Of a stretch of 48,095 bases of DNA, positions 40,592-47,676 are shown piece by piece. Source of the stretch: an uncultured Bacteroidia bacterium. GTDB lineage: Bacteria; Bacteroidota; Bacteroidia; Bacteroidales; UBA932. The stretch covers positions 1 to 48,095 of the forward strand of contig CACZEU010000002.1 in NCBI GenBank assembly GCA_902780175.1, written 5' to 3'. A program made the position numbers and the translations under genes. Positions within the stretch are counted from its first letter, which is position 1; every line of letters starts with the position of its first letter. Under the pieces are notes generated by a model. The model saw only the letters and a program-made list of their open reading frames with translations, did no database searches and was not told the origin of the DNA.

Positions 40592-40690
40592 GGCTCTGCC
40601 GCTGAAGAATCCGGGTACCCCCTCCCCTTCATGATCACGGGCGACCAAAGGTTTCAGGAGGGGGTACCCGGATTCTTCAGCGGCAGAGCC
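40592..40690. repeat. Palindromic repeat family, full copy B
   Basis: Perfect 34-bp inverted arms (40592-40625 and 40657-40690), opening GGCTCTGCCGCTGAAGAATC, flank a 31-bp core. The left flank ACGGCCTC (40580-40587) is shared with copies A and C. The core is the reverse complement of the first part of the copy C core with about two differences. RNA from either strand would fold into a long hairpin and may stop transcription. Confidence 0.9.
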
Positions 40691-40806
40691 ATCGGGGGCA
40701 GTGCTGCGGGTATGAGAAGAGGTAGCGGCAGTTGATTATACAACCTTACGGCGCGGCCCCCTCATGCAGCCAGTTTTACAAATTTATTCCCTCCGAGTGT
40801 TCCAGA

Positions 40807-40885
40807 TAGGACATCGACTGTCCTACTTGCGTCAAAAACCCGCCAAAATGCTCCCGATAAGACATTCTTTGTCCTACCTGGAGCA
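40807..40885 (-). repeat. Two tandem hairpin units with 51-bp period
   Basis: TAGGACA-5 nt-TGTCCTA (40807-40825) and TAAGACA-5 nt-TGTCCTA (40858-40876) are 51 bp apart. The second is framed by TGCTCC / GGAGCA (40849-40854, 40880-40885). Read on the minus strand the units give the repeated phrase RT-(K/V)-(N/D)-V-L-S-G, 17 codons per unit. The 520-bp spacer 40553-41072 otherwise holds repeat copy B, a GC-rich stretch and the promoter at 41004. Confidence 0.7.
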
Positions 40886-41003
40886 CCCATCCTCCCACGT
40901 CGTCCCCGTGGGCACAGGCAACTGAAGCCCAGATGGAGAAGATAGAACAAACCGCCCGGCTCCATTGTCCTTTGTTAATCTTTCTTTATCGGCATAAAAT
41001 TAC

Positions 41004-41011
41004 TACTTTTG
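41004..41011 (+). promoter_or_regulatory. -7 box of the AT-rich orphan gene
   Basis: TACTTTTG, 61 nt before ATG 41073. A TTTG at 40971-40974 is too far (29 nt) to be an ideal -33 box. Confidence 0.45.
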
Positions 41012-41072
41012 TCATACAAATCTTGGAACAGACAACTACGCTGCAAATCTAAGGTTTGTGAAAAAGTGATAT

Positions 41073-41456
41073 ATGGAAATGATGGAAATGGACAAACGGC
41101 TTTGCATTGAATGTATTAAGGCGATTGAGCGCATCAAGTTCTCAGAAAGTATTGAGGACGAGAATACCATAGGATATATTAACGACAACAACAGACACAT
41201 AAAAGTGCTCTACTTGGAGGATAACATTGGGAAATACATAGCCCTTGCCTTCGCTGCCGTCAAGAAAGATAACATTCAATCTGTGTCCAAAGAATTATCA
41301 AGACGCATAATAAATGGCAGGTTTGAAGTGTGCGAAGATGTGGTTATTTTATCTTCAATTTTTCCCATTTTAGATACGCAGTTTCTTTACAAGCAGATTG
41401 AGCATGCGTTGTTGGAAATATGGGATATGAACAATATAATAGAAAACGCACCCTAA
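41073..41456 (+). CDS. AT-rich orphan gene, unknown function
   Basis: A 127-residue acidic protein with three possible ATG starts (41073, 41079, 41085). The first half has charged helices; the middle has the hydrophobic strand IGKYIALAFAAV, and the second half a strand VVILSSIFPI. I do not recognise a family. Codon use is markedly AT-rich compared with the core genes around it, suggesting recent acquisition. A strong terminator overlaps its stop codon. It stands alone between two repeat copies and next to the nuclease-helicase gene, so a defence or conflict role is possible but unproven. Confidence 0.6.
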   Translation: MEMMEMDKRLCIECIKAIERIKFSESIEDENTIGYINDNNRHIKVLYLEDNIGKYIALAFAAVKKDNIQSVSKELSRRIINGRFEVCEDVVILSSIFPILDTQFLYKQIEHALLEIWDMNNIIENAP

Positions 41457-41470
41457 TCCAAGGGTGCGTT
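41445..41470 (+). terminator. Rho-independent terminator of the orphan gene
   Basis: A perfect 10-bp stem AACGCACCCT / AGGGTGCGTT with a 6-nt loop followed by TCTTTCATTT. It includes the TAA stop (41454-41456). Confidence 0.85.
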
Positions 41471-41505
41471 TCTTTCATTTAGTGTAAACTAGTATATCGT
41501 TCCCA

Positions 41506-43680
41506 TCATTTTTTACTGTTAAGACACTTGCTGATGTAATCGGCCACTCCGGGATTGCAGCAATATACATAGCAGCCTTTGACTCCGCGGGTAAGCAGAA
41601 CACGGTAAATGTTTTTTATATGTCTGTCGTAAATGTCAGCATCACCGGTCTTTACATCCATGTTTTTCCCGGGGACTGCCACAAGAGTACCGGTTGATGG
41701 ATTGTAATCCAGGTCGGGGCCGATGATTACGCCCATGTAGTCCAGTTCCAGACCCTGAATTGAAAAAATGCAGCCTATCTGATTGATCCCCTCGGGTTCA
41801 GTTGCCCATGTATCGGCACAGGAGGCGTATTTCTCACGAAATGGAGGACGGGCTCTGACGGTATTTGTCTCCCATGGCATCTTGAAATCGCCGATGACGA
41901 CATCTTTCTTCAGGTCTCCGTCGGGAGCTAACTCCGTTGACCAGTGCCAGCAGTAGCCGGCTGCGACACGAGCCGTTTTCCCGGCATCGTAAAGATTGCG
42001 GATAGCATCATAAAGAGCTTTAGGAGAATCAAATAAGCGAAAATCGTATTCGTCTTTTTTAAAAGTATGGTTAACGGCTCCGGATGTCTTGAAGATGACA
42101 TCGTCAATCCAATCCAGATAATTATCAGACCCGTTGCAGCGGAACTGTGTTTTCAGTTCAAGTTCCAGGATGCGGATGTTACCGGAAAAGTTATGGGTAG
42201 CATCGTTGATACACCTCTCTTTTGCCACCTGGGTTTCAAGTTCTGCAATATCTTTTTCAAGCGAAGTCAGTGTCTTGGCGAAAATACGCTCCTCGTATTC
42301 ACTTCGTTTGGCAAGGAGGAGGGAGTGTTGAGCCTGTTTCTTTCCAAGTGCCCTGCGTTTCTTCTCAAGATCTCTAATAAACGCGGACTTGTCTTCTTCA
42401 AACTGCTGATGATAGCGGGATGCAATGCGTTTAATCTGATCTGACGTGCCTATTTCAGAGGACTTGACGGCCTGGTGATCATCAATGAAAAATACGCATA
42501 CCTTAGAACAATAAAGCAGAGACATGGTCTGAGACAGGAAAGTCTGCTCATACTTCTTGTCGGTCATAAAGTTAGAGGATCTCCCTATCCGGTGTGCTTC
42601 ATCAACGAGAAGGACATCCACCTCACCCTCTTTAAAATGATATGGCTTGTAATCGAATATGTTGGTAATCAAATCCCCGGCATTAGCGGCATCTTCAGGA
42701 TTACCAATGCCAACATTCCGCAATTTAAGTTTCAGATTCTCCCGCAGAGCCTTTGAGCGCGTGGTAAAATAGACATTCTTGTAAATGCCGGACCGGGCTA
42801 ACTCGGCCAGGACATGTAATGCTATTACTGTTTTCCCTGTCCCAGGGCCCCCCTTTATAATAATAGCCGTTTTACCGCCTGATTTCAGACATCTCTGGAC
42901 TTCCGCGTAGATGCCATCGCTTGCGGTAATCTGTTCATCAAGGAGAGCATACTCGGAAATACCCTTGAACATATTTGCAGCGGAATCCAATAACTTCTTT
43001 GACGGGAGAATCCTGCTGGCTATGACCCTGTTAAAAATTGACAGACCGTCTCCTCTGCTTAATAACGTATTTAACCGTGCCGAAAGAGAAATAATCTCGT
43101 CCTTCGAATAGAGCGTGTATCTCTCGGCAAGATTGTGATATTGAGGAGCAAATAGGTCATTTGGAGTAGCCTTGCTTGAGTAATTATAACAATATGCTAT
43201 CCCTTCAAGGCGGCAGTCAGGCGAAGAAAGTGCCTCAACGTAATTTGTCAAATGACGATGGTAATTATCAACCTGTTTTAATGGATGTGAAACAGGGCGG
43301 TAACCACCCCCGGTAAAAGCCTCAACCTCAAAGACACCGTTGTCGTATATCTCATGTACGGAATTGTTGCTCCACTGTTTCAATTCAATATGGATGACAT
43401 GATAAAGGGAATCATCCCCTTTTCCATACATCATACAGTCAATTCGTCCTCCGTTAGGAACTTTGTACTCAAAGGCTATGACTGCTTCTTCCGATACTTT
43501 TTCTGATAAAAAAAGGATGGCAGCGATTGAGTTGACATTCGCGTGCCATGAATTCAGTTCGGAGGTGCTGTATCCAATATGATTGATAATTGCGCCTTCG
43601 ACCATTTTATTGACGAGCTGCTGTTGGGACCAGTCGGTAAAAAACTGTTTTCGCGTGGCGCTGTAAATGATTCTTGCCAT
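41506..43680 (-). CDS. DUF2075-type superfamily 1 helicase with N-terminal nuclease-like domain
   Basis: A 724-residue protein. The N-terminal ~230 residues contain RID (Asp81), HIELKQW (Glu99, Lys101) and HPLKQVDNY (Gln136, Tyr140), a PD-(D/E)xK-like nuclease pattern. A P-loop NTPase follows: GGPGTGKT (277-284), LLVDEAHRI (DEAH at 360-363), FIDDHQ, and near the end VLLTRGVKGCYVY as the last helicase motif. This is the DUF2075 (Schlafen-group-3-like) layout. A charged coiled coil (~420-495) is inserted between the helicase motifs. Base composition is AT-rich. Such nuclease-helicase fusions are often found among defence genes; that role is inference here. Confidence 0.82.
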   Translation of the reverse strand: MARIIYSATRKQFFTDWSQQQLVNKMVEGAIINHIGYSTSELNSWHANVNSIAAILFLSEKVSEEAVIAFEYKVPNGGRIDCMMYGKGDDSLYHVIHIELKQWSNNSVHEIYDNGVFEVEAFTGGGYRPVSHPLKQVDNYHRHLTNYVEALSSPDCRLEGIAYCYNYSSKATPNDLFAPQYHNLAERYTLYSKDEIISLSARLNTLLSRGDGLSIFNRVIASRILPSKKLLDSAANMFKGISEYALLDEQITASDGIYAEVQRCLKSGGKTAIIIKGGPGTGKTVIALHVLAELARSGIYKNVYFTTRSKALRENLKLKLRNVGIGNPEDAANAGDLITNIFDYKPYHFKEGEVDVLLVDEAHRIGRSSNFMTDKKYEQTFLSQTMSLLYCSKVCVFFIDDHQAVKSSEIGTSDQIKRIASRYHQQFEEDKSAFIRDLEKKRRALGKKQAQHSLLLAKRSEYEERIFAKTLTSLEKDIAELETQVAKERCINDATHNFSGNIRILELELKTQFRCNGSDNYLDWIDDVIFKTSGAVNHTFKKDEYDFRLFDSPKALYDAIRNLYDAGKTARVAAGYCWHWSTELAPDGDLKKDVVIGDFKMPWETNTVRARPPFREKYASCADTWATEPEGINQIGCIFSIQGLELDYMGVIIGPDLDYNPSTGTLVAVPGKNMDVKTGDADIYDRHIKNIYRVLLTRGVKGCYVYCCNPGVADYISKCLNSKK

Positions 43681-43766
43681 AACTAAAATAGATTACAAGG
43701 CTCCCGCAATCGCTTCACCCAGATTTACGAATGTCATTAAAGATATGGGGTTGTGCTTTAATCGTG

Positions 43767-43782
43767 TAAAGATACAAAACTA
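43767..43782 (-). promoter_or_regulatory. Possible promoter of the nuclease-helicase gene
   Basis: On the minus strand TAGTTTTG (43782-43775) and TATCTTTA (43774-43767) are adjacent, leaving a leader of about 90 nt. No convincing -33 box was found. Confidence 0.35.
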
Positions 43783-43820
43783 TGTTGACATTCTTTGACA
43801 ATGGGTGTGGAAAAGTGTAG

Positions 43821-43989
43821 TACGGCCTCCTAAAGGCTCTGCCGCTGAAGAATCCGGGTACCCCCTCCTGAAACCTTTGGTCGCCCGTGACCATGAACGG
43901 GAGGGGCCCACAGCTTGCTGTGGGAGGGGCGGAGGCCGTAGGCCGGAGGGTTTCGGGAGGGGGTACCCGGATTCTTCAGCGGCAGAGCC
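43821..43989. repeat. Palindromic repeat family, full copy C
   Basis: The same perfect 34-bp arms as copy B (43835-43868 and 43956-43989), here around an 87-bp core. The core starts with the 31-bp unit in reverse orientation relative to copy B, then CCCACAGC-TT-GCTGTGGG (43907-43924), then a G-rich part. TACGGCCTCC at the left flank (43821-43830) is repeated inverted inside the core (GGAGGCCGTA, 43931-43940). The spacer 43681-44113 holds no gene. Confidence 0.9.
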
Positions 43990-44048
43990 GCCGGCCCGAA
44001 CCTCTTTGTTATTAATCTATCAACAAGGTTCCCAACAAGATAAAGCAA

Positions 44049-44076
44049 TCGGCCTCCCAGTATATTGGAAGGCCGA
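44049..44076 (-). terminator. Rho-independent terminator of the Fic gene
   Basis: Minus strand TCGGCCTTCC - AATATACT - GGGAGGCCGA followed by a T-rich run, 37 bp after the Fic stop. Its apex (+ strand CCCAGT-NNN-TTGGA) is the same as in the terminator at 125-154. Confidence 0.75.
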
Positions 44077-44113
44077 ATTAAGGTGGCGCCTGGAGGAAGT
44101 GATGATTTGACAG

Positions 44114-45205
44114 TTATTCTGTCACAAGAGAGTAATTTGTGCTTCGGCCGCCTTCGTCGTTTTTGCGAAGGACCCCTTTCTCAACGAGGTCTTTGATATC
44201 ATTCAAAGCGGTATCAGACGAACACTTGCCAATCTTGGCCCACTTGCCGGAAGTGAGTTTTCCGAAGAAGCCGTCGAACTGCATGTTGATGATCTTGCGC
44301 TGGCGCTCGTTCACTGTCAGGTCGCGGTGGCACTCCCAGAAGCGGGCCTTGGCCAGAACAGATGCAAGCGTCTCTTCAGTAGAGGATAGCGCACGGTCGA
44401 AGCAGTCCAGGAACCAGAGGAGCCAGGCTGTGATGTCACCGTCGCCCTTCTGAGTTTTCTCCAGTACGTCGTAGTACTCCTTCTGCAGGATCTTCATCTC
44501 GTTGGACATACTGTAGAATCGTTTGGAGCAATGCTCACTGCGGGCCAGCAGCATATCCGTGATTGCGCGTGTGATACGGCCATTGCCATCATCGAAGGGG
44601 TGGATGGAGACGAACCAGAGGTGGGCGATGCCGGCTTTGAGGACGGGGTCTATGCCGTTATCAACATTTACCCAGTCGATGAAGCGGTGCATCTCTTCGG
44701 GCACGCGCTCCGGCCCCGGAGCCTCGTAGTGGACTTTCTCGTGCCCCATCGGCCCGGAGACTACCTGCATTTCTCCGGTGCGGTATTTGGCCACTTCTAT
44801 GGCGTAGAAGCCGCTGCGACCCGTTGGGAACAGGACATTGTGCCAGCCGAAGAGGCGGTCGTCGGAAAGGGGTTGGTCGTAGTGCTGCGTGGCGTCCAGG
44901 AGCATCTCAACGATACCTTCAACGTAGCGTGATGCCGGCACCAGACCGGCAGTATTGATGCCAAGGCGGCGGGCGATGGAGGAGCGGACTTCCGTGAGGT
45001 TGAGGACTTCGCCTTCTATCTCGCAGGAACGTACGAGTTCCAGGGACATGGTGGTGAGCATGGCTTCGTCCTGGAAGTCGAAGCCGAGGGACAGCATCCG
45101 GCCCAGCATGAGGCCTTGTTTTGCCCTTACGGGGCCGAGTTTGTTCATCACGGCCTCTTTGTCATAGCGGAATTCCCACCAGTTATTTCTTTGATGCAGG
45201 TACAT
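44114..45205 (-). CDS. Fic-domain protein (predicted AMP-transferase) with C-terminal winged helix
   Basis: A 363-residue Fic protein. The N-terminal DUF4172-like part begins around NNWWEFRYD. The inhibitory-helix motif S-x-x-x-E-G is present as SCEIEG (60-65), placing it in the class with the inhibitory helix before the Fic core. The active-site loop HPFDDGNGR (202-210) is intact, so nucleotidyl transfer (usually AMP) is expected. The last ~55 residues (KWAKIGKCSSDTALNDIKDL, then KGVLRKNDEGGRSTNYSL) look like a winged helix. A 12-bp inverted repeat directly upstream of its promoter makes autoregulation likely. It has its own promoter and terminator. Confidence 0.9.
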   Translation of the reverse strand: MYLHQRNNWWEFRYDKEAVMNKLGPVRAKQGLMLGRMLSLGFDFQDEAMLTTMSLELVRSCEIEGEVLNLTEVRSSIARRLGINTAGLVPASRYVEGIVEMLLDATQHYDQPLSDDRLFGWHNVLFPTGRSGFYAIEVAKYRTGEMQVVSGPMGHEKVHYEAPGPERVPEEMHRFIDWVNVDNGIDPVLKAGIAHLWFVSIHPFDDGNGRITRAITDMLLARSEHCSKRFYSMSNEMKILQKEYYDVLEKTQKGDGDITAWLLWFLDCFDRALSSTEETLASVLAKARFWECHRDLTVNERQRKIINMQFDGFFGKLTSGKWAKIGKCSSDTALNDIKDLVEKGVLRKNDEGGRSTNYSLVTE

Positions 45206-45225
45206 TTAGTTTCTTTGTCTCGGTG

Positions 45226-45256
45226 CAAATCTACTGTTTGTTCGGCGAAAAAGCAA
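45226..45256 (-). promoter_or_regulatory. Promoter of the Fic gene
   Basis: Minus strand TTG (45256-45254), N20, TAGATTTG (45233-45226). The leader is 20 nt. Confidence 0.7.
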
Positions 45257-45287
45257 GATATTCACCGATAAAAATTCGGCGAATATC
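45257..45287. promoter_or_regulatory. 12-bp inverted repeat at the Fic promoter
   Basis: GATATTCACCGA (45257-45268) and TCGGCGAATATC (45276-45287) form an inverted repeat with one mismatch and a 7-bp centre. It touches the -33 box. It is a likely operator, perhaps for the winged helix of the Fic protein itself. Confidence 0.55.
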
Positions 45288-45305
45288 GGCTTTAATCCCC
45301 GATTA

Positions 45306-45331
45306 TACCCGGATTCTTCAGCGGCAGAGCC
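45306..45331 (-). repeat. Palindromic repeat family, single-arm copy D
   Basis: TACCCGGATTCTTCAGCGGC through 45331 equals the outer 26 bp of one 34-bp arm. No opposite arm or core is present. The right edge GTCGGC compares with GCCGGC after copy C. Confidence 0.8.
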
Positions 45332-45352
45332 GTCGGCACGGAAGGATAAGCC

Positions 45353-46150
45353 CTAACTTATCCCCCTCTGCCGTTTGATGGTTTCGTAAGCCTCCTGGAC
45401 CTGGCGGAATTTGTCGGCGGCGGCGCGCTGGACGTCGGGGCCAAGGGTGGAGACTTTGTCGGGGTGATACTTCATCGCCATGCGCCTGTAGGCACGCTTG
45501 ACGTCGTCGTCGGAGGCGGAAGGGGACAGCTCCAGGACCGCATAGGCGGAATTGGTGTCCTTGTAGAACATCGCGATGACGGAAGAGGCGTCCGAGGAAG
45601 TGAGCCTGATTGCCGAAGCGATGGCCTCCAGCACGTCTTTTTCTTCCTTGCTGAAAGTGCCGTCGGCATTGGCAATCTGCGCCAGATAATGGAACAGCTG
45701 CAGGCGCTGCGAATAATTCATGTTGTCGGCGATCTGGCCGCCGACGGAATACACGTTGACGTCCTTGCCGTTCAGCTCTTCCAGGATGCGGCGGGCCTGC
45801 GGAACCGCCCCGTCACCGAAATTCTGCCGAACGAAAGACAAAGCGAAATCGACCTCCGCAGGATGCACCCGCCCGTCGGCCTTGATGACTGCCGACGACA
45901 GCACCAGCAGACTGACCATAAAGCTGTTGCGCTGCTCGTCGACGGTGTAGCCCCGGCTGGCGGAAGAATAACCGGAAGACTGCCCGCCGGCATAAGGGTC
46001 CGGACTCCCGAAGGGCCCGTTTCCGCCGGAGCGGAGCACGGAGCCTATCGACCGTTCCACAAGGGCTCCGGCCAGATATCCCAGGAGTCCACCGATAGGA
46101 CCCATGGAAGCCCAGCCCAGAAGGCCCGTAAACCACTTGAATACACCCAT
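45353..46150 (-). CDS. djlA: DjlA-like co-chaperone (TerB plus J domain)
   Basis: A 265-residue protein. A Gly-rich hydrophobic N-terminus (~5-35) may insert in the membrane. A TerB-like helical domain (~75-185, with VIKADGRVHPAE and NADGTFSKEE as paired acidic motifs) follows. The C-terminal J domain (~203-262) has YHPDK for DnaK binding. The order matches DjlA. It marks the return to conserved chromosomal genes after the accessory region. Confidence 0.9.
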   Translation of the reverse strand: MGVFKWFTGLLGWASMGPIGGLLGYLAGALVERSIGSVLRSGGNGPFGSPDPYAGGQSSGYSSASRGYTVDEQRNSFMVSLLVLSSAVIKADGRVHPAEVDFALSFVRQNFGDGAVPQARRILEELNGKDVNVYSVGGQIADNMNYSQRLQLFHYLAQIANADGTFSKEEKDVLEAIASAIRLTSSDASSVIAMFYKDTNSAYAVLELSPSASDDDVKRAYRRMAMKYHPDKVSTLGPDVQRAAADKFRQVQEAYETIKRQRGIS

Positions 46151-46176
46151 AAGCGAATAGCGATTGATTCGAATCG

Positions 46177-46184
46177 CAAATATA
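46177..46184 (-). promoter_or_regulatory. -7 box of the djlA-like gene
   Basis: Minus-strand TATATTTG, 26 nt before ATG 46150. The upstream part is T-rich without a clear TTTG at the ideal distance. Confidence 0.55.
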
Positions 46185-46302
46185 CTCTAAAAAAGCGACA
46201 AAAAAGACCGGAAGGGCACTAAACCCCGCCGGCCTATGCTACAGTCGGTTAATTGGCGCTAGTTTCTGACTGCACCAAGTAAATACACGCATTACGCAAA
46301 TC

Positions 46303-46333
46303 TTGCATCGCAGGCCAAAAATTTTTAACTTTA
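46303..46333 (+). promoter_or_regulatory. Promoter of the BASS-like transporter gene
   Basis: TTG (46303-46305), N19/20, TAACTTTA (46326-46333), ending 8 nt before ATG 46342. Confidence 0.6.
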
Positions 46334-46341
46334 CACTCCGA

Positions 46342-47307
46342 ATGAACACAAAGACACTGCAAAGCGTGATGCTCCCGGCCGCCATCGTCCTGGGAATCAG
46401 CCTGTACCTGATTTACCGGGCCACGCCATGGCTGCATCCCTGCGGGCACACCCTGCATATCGTCGCATCCGAAGGCCAGCGCTTCCTCATCGGCGTGCTG
46501 CTGTTCCTACAGTTCGTCAAAATCTCCCCGCACGACCTCCGGATCAAGCGCTGGCACATCCTGGCGCTGGTTTTCCAGGTCGTCAGCTTCCTGCTCCTCA
46601 CCCTCGTTGCGGCCCGCACGGGCGAAGGCGAAATCCGCATCCTGCTCGAATGCGCCATGCTCTGCCTCATCTGCCCCGCGGCAGCAGCGTCCGGAGTGGT
46701 TACAGAAAAACTCGGAGGCTCCCTTGCCGGGGCCGTCACGTACGTCACCCTCACCAACGTCGTCGCCACGTTCCTCATCCCCATTGCCGTCCCGTTCGTC
46801 CGCCCCTCCGCCGACCTGGCCTTCTGGCAGTACGTCGGGCGCATCGCAATGAAGATCTTCCCCGTCCTGGTGCTGCCGGCGCTGCTGGCGTGGCTCATCC
46901 GTTACACCACCCACAGGCTCCAGCGCCTCCTGATGCGGCTCAGCCGTTATACATTCTACATCTGGGGCGTAAGCCTGACGCTTGCAATGGTGCTCGCCAC
47001 CCGCGCCCTGGTGCTAAGCGGCCTCTCTGCGGGAGCCGTCACCCTCATCGTCGTCGTATCCCTCGGCGCCTGCGCCCTCCAGTTCTTCATGGGCAAGCAC
47101 CTGGCCCGTTCGCAAGAGGACCGCATCACCGCCGGCCAGGGACTCGGACAGAAGAACACCGGCTTCCTCATCTGGCTGGGCTACAACTATATGACTCCCG
47201 TCACCGCAGTGGCCGGAGGGCTCTACGCCATCTGGCAGAACCTCTTCAACAGCTGGGAGATAAACAAGCGCCTCTCTTCGAAACGGGAAGGCGCTGAAAA
47301 ACAATGA
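46342..47307 (+). CDS. Bile-acid:Na+ symporter-like (BASS) membrane transporter
   Basis: A 321-residue protein with nine or ten hydrophobic segments. CPAAAASGVVTEKLGGSLAGA, split near residues 112-132, and GLGQKNTGFLIWLGYNY close to the C-terminus correspond to the two crossed-helix motifs of BASS transporters. Substrate is unknown. ATG 46342 is used because an upstream TTG lies in the promoter. Its stop codon abuts the stop of the convergent yccF-like gene with no spacer. Confidence 0.8.
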   Translation: MNTKTLQSVMLPAAIVLGISLYLIYRATPWLHPCGHTLHIVASEGQRFLIGVLLFLQFVKISPHDLRIKRWHILALVFQVVSFLLLTLVAARTGEGEIRILLECAMLCLICPAAAASGVVTEKLGGSLAGAVTYVTLTNVVATFLIPIAVPFVRPSADLAFWQYVGRIAMKIFPVLVLPALLAWLIRYTTHRLQRLLMRLSRYTFYIWGVSLTLAMVLATRALVLSGLSAGAVTLIVVVSLGACALQFFMGKHLARSQEDRITAGQGLGQKNTGFLIWLGYNYMTPVTAVAGGLYAIWQNLFNSWEINKRLSSKREGAEKQ

Positions 47308-47676
47308 TCACCGAATCTCTTTCCCGAAGGGGAGAAGCGCAGGGACTATCATCTTGAAATGCTGCATGCCGAAGGGGATACCGACGATGGTGATGCAGCA
47401 GATGGCGCCGAATGCAAGGTGCATGGCCGCGATTTCCCACCATCCGCACATGATCCAGACCAGGTTCATTATGGTCGAAAGGCACCCGGGCTGGCCCGGA
47501 CGGTCCACCAGCTCGTGGCCGAAGGGCCACAGGGAATACGTACCGAACTTGAACAGCTGCACGCCGAACGGGATGCCCACCACGGTGATGCACATAAGCA
47601 GGCCGACCAGATAATAGATGATGGCGATGATGAATCCGCCGAGAAGGAACCAGAGTATGTTGCCGATGAATTTCAT
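47308..47676 (-). CDS. YccF-domain inner membrane protein
   Basis: A 122-residue protein containing two copies of the YccF motif: CITVVGIPFGVQLFKFG and CITIVGIPFGMQHFKM, each followed by P-F-G. It has three or four membrane segments. Function is unknown in the family. It overlaps the upstream flippase-like gene by 4 bp and meets the convergent transporter gene end to end. Confidence 0.9.
   Translation of the reverse strand: MKFIGNILWFLLGGFIIAIIYYLVGLLMCITVVGIPFGVQLFKFGTYSLWPFGHELVDRPGQPGCLSTIMNLVWIMCGWWEIAAMHLAFGAICCITIVGIPFGMQHFKMIVPALLPFGKEIR

Noticed and set aside
40592..40885. CRISPR array
   Set aside because: Only two short periodic units with similar, not unique, spacers, and no cas genes in the window.
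40762..40965. Minus-strand frame of 67 codons containing the RT-x-x-V-L-S-G phrase
   Set aside because: It is kept open by the 51-bp periodic hairpin repeat. No ribosome site or conserved domain; treated as a repeat element rather than a gene.
43830..44048. Minus-strand frame across repeat copy C
   Set aside because: Its codons are the repeat arms and core; equivalent frames are broken in the other copies.
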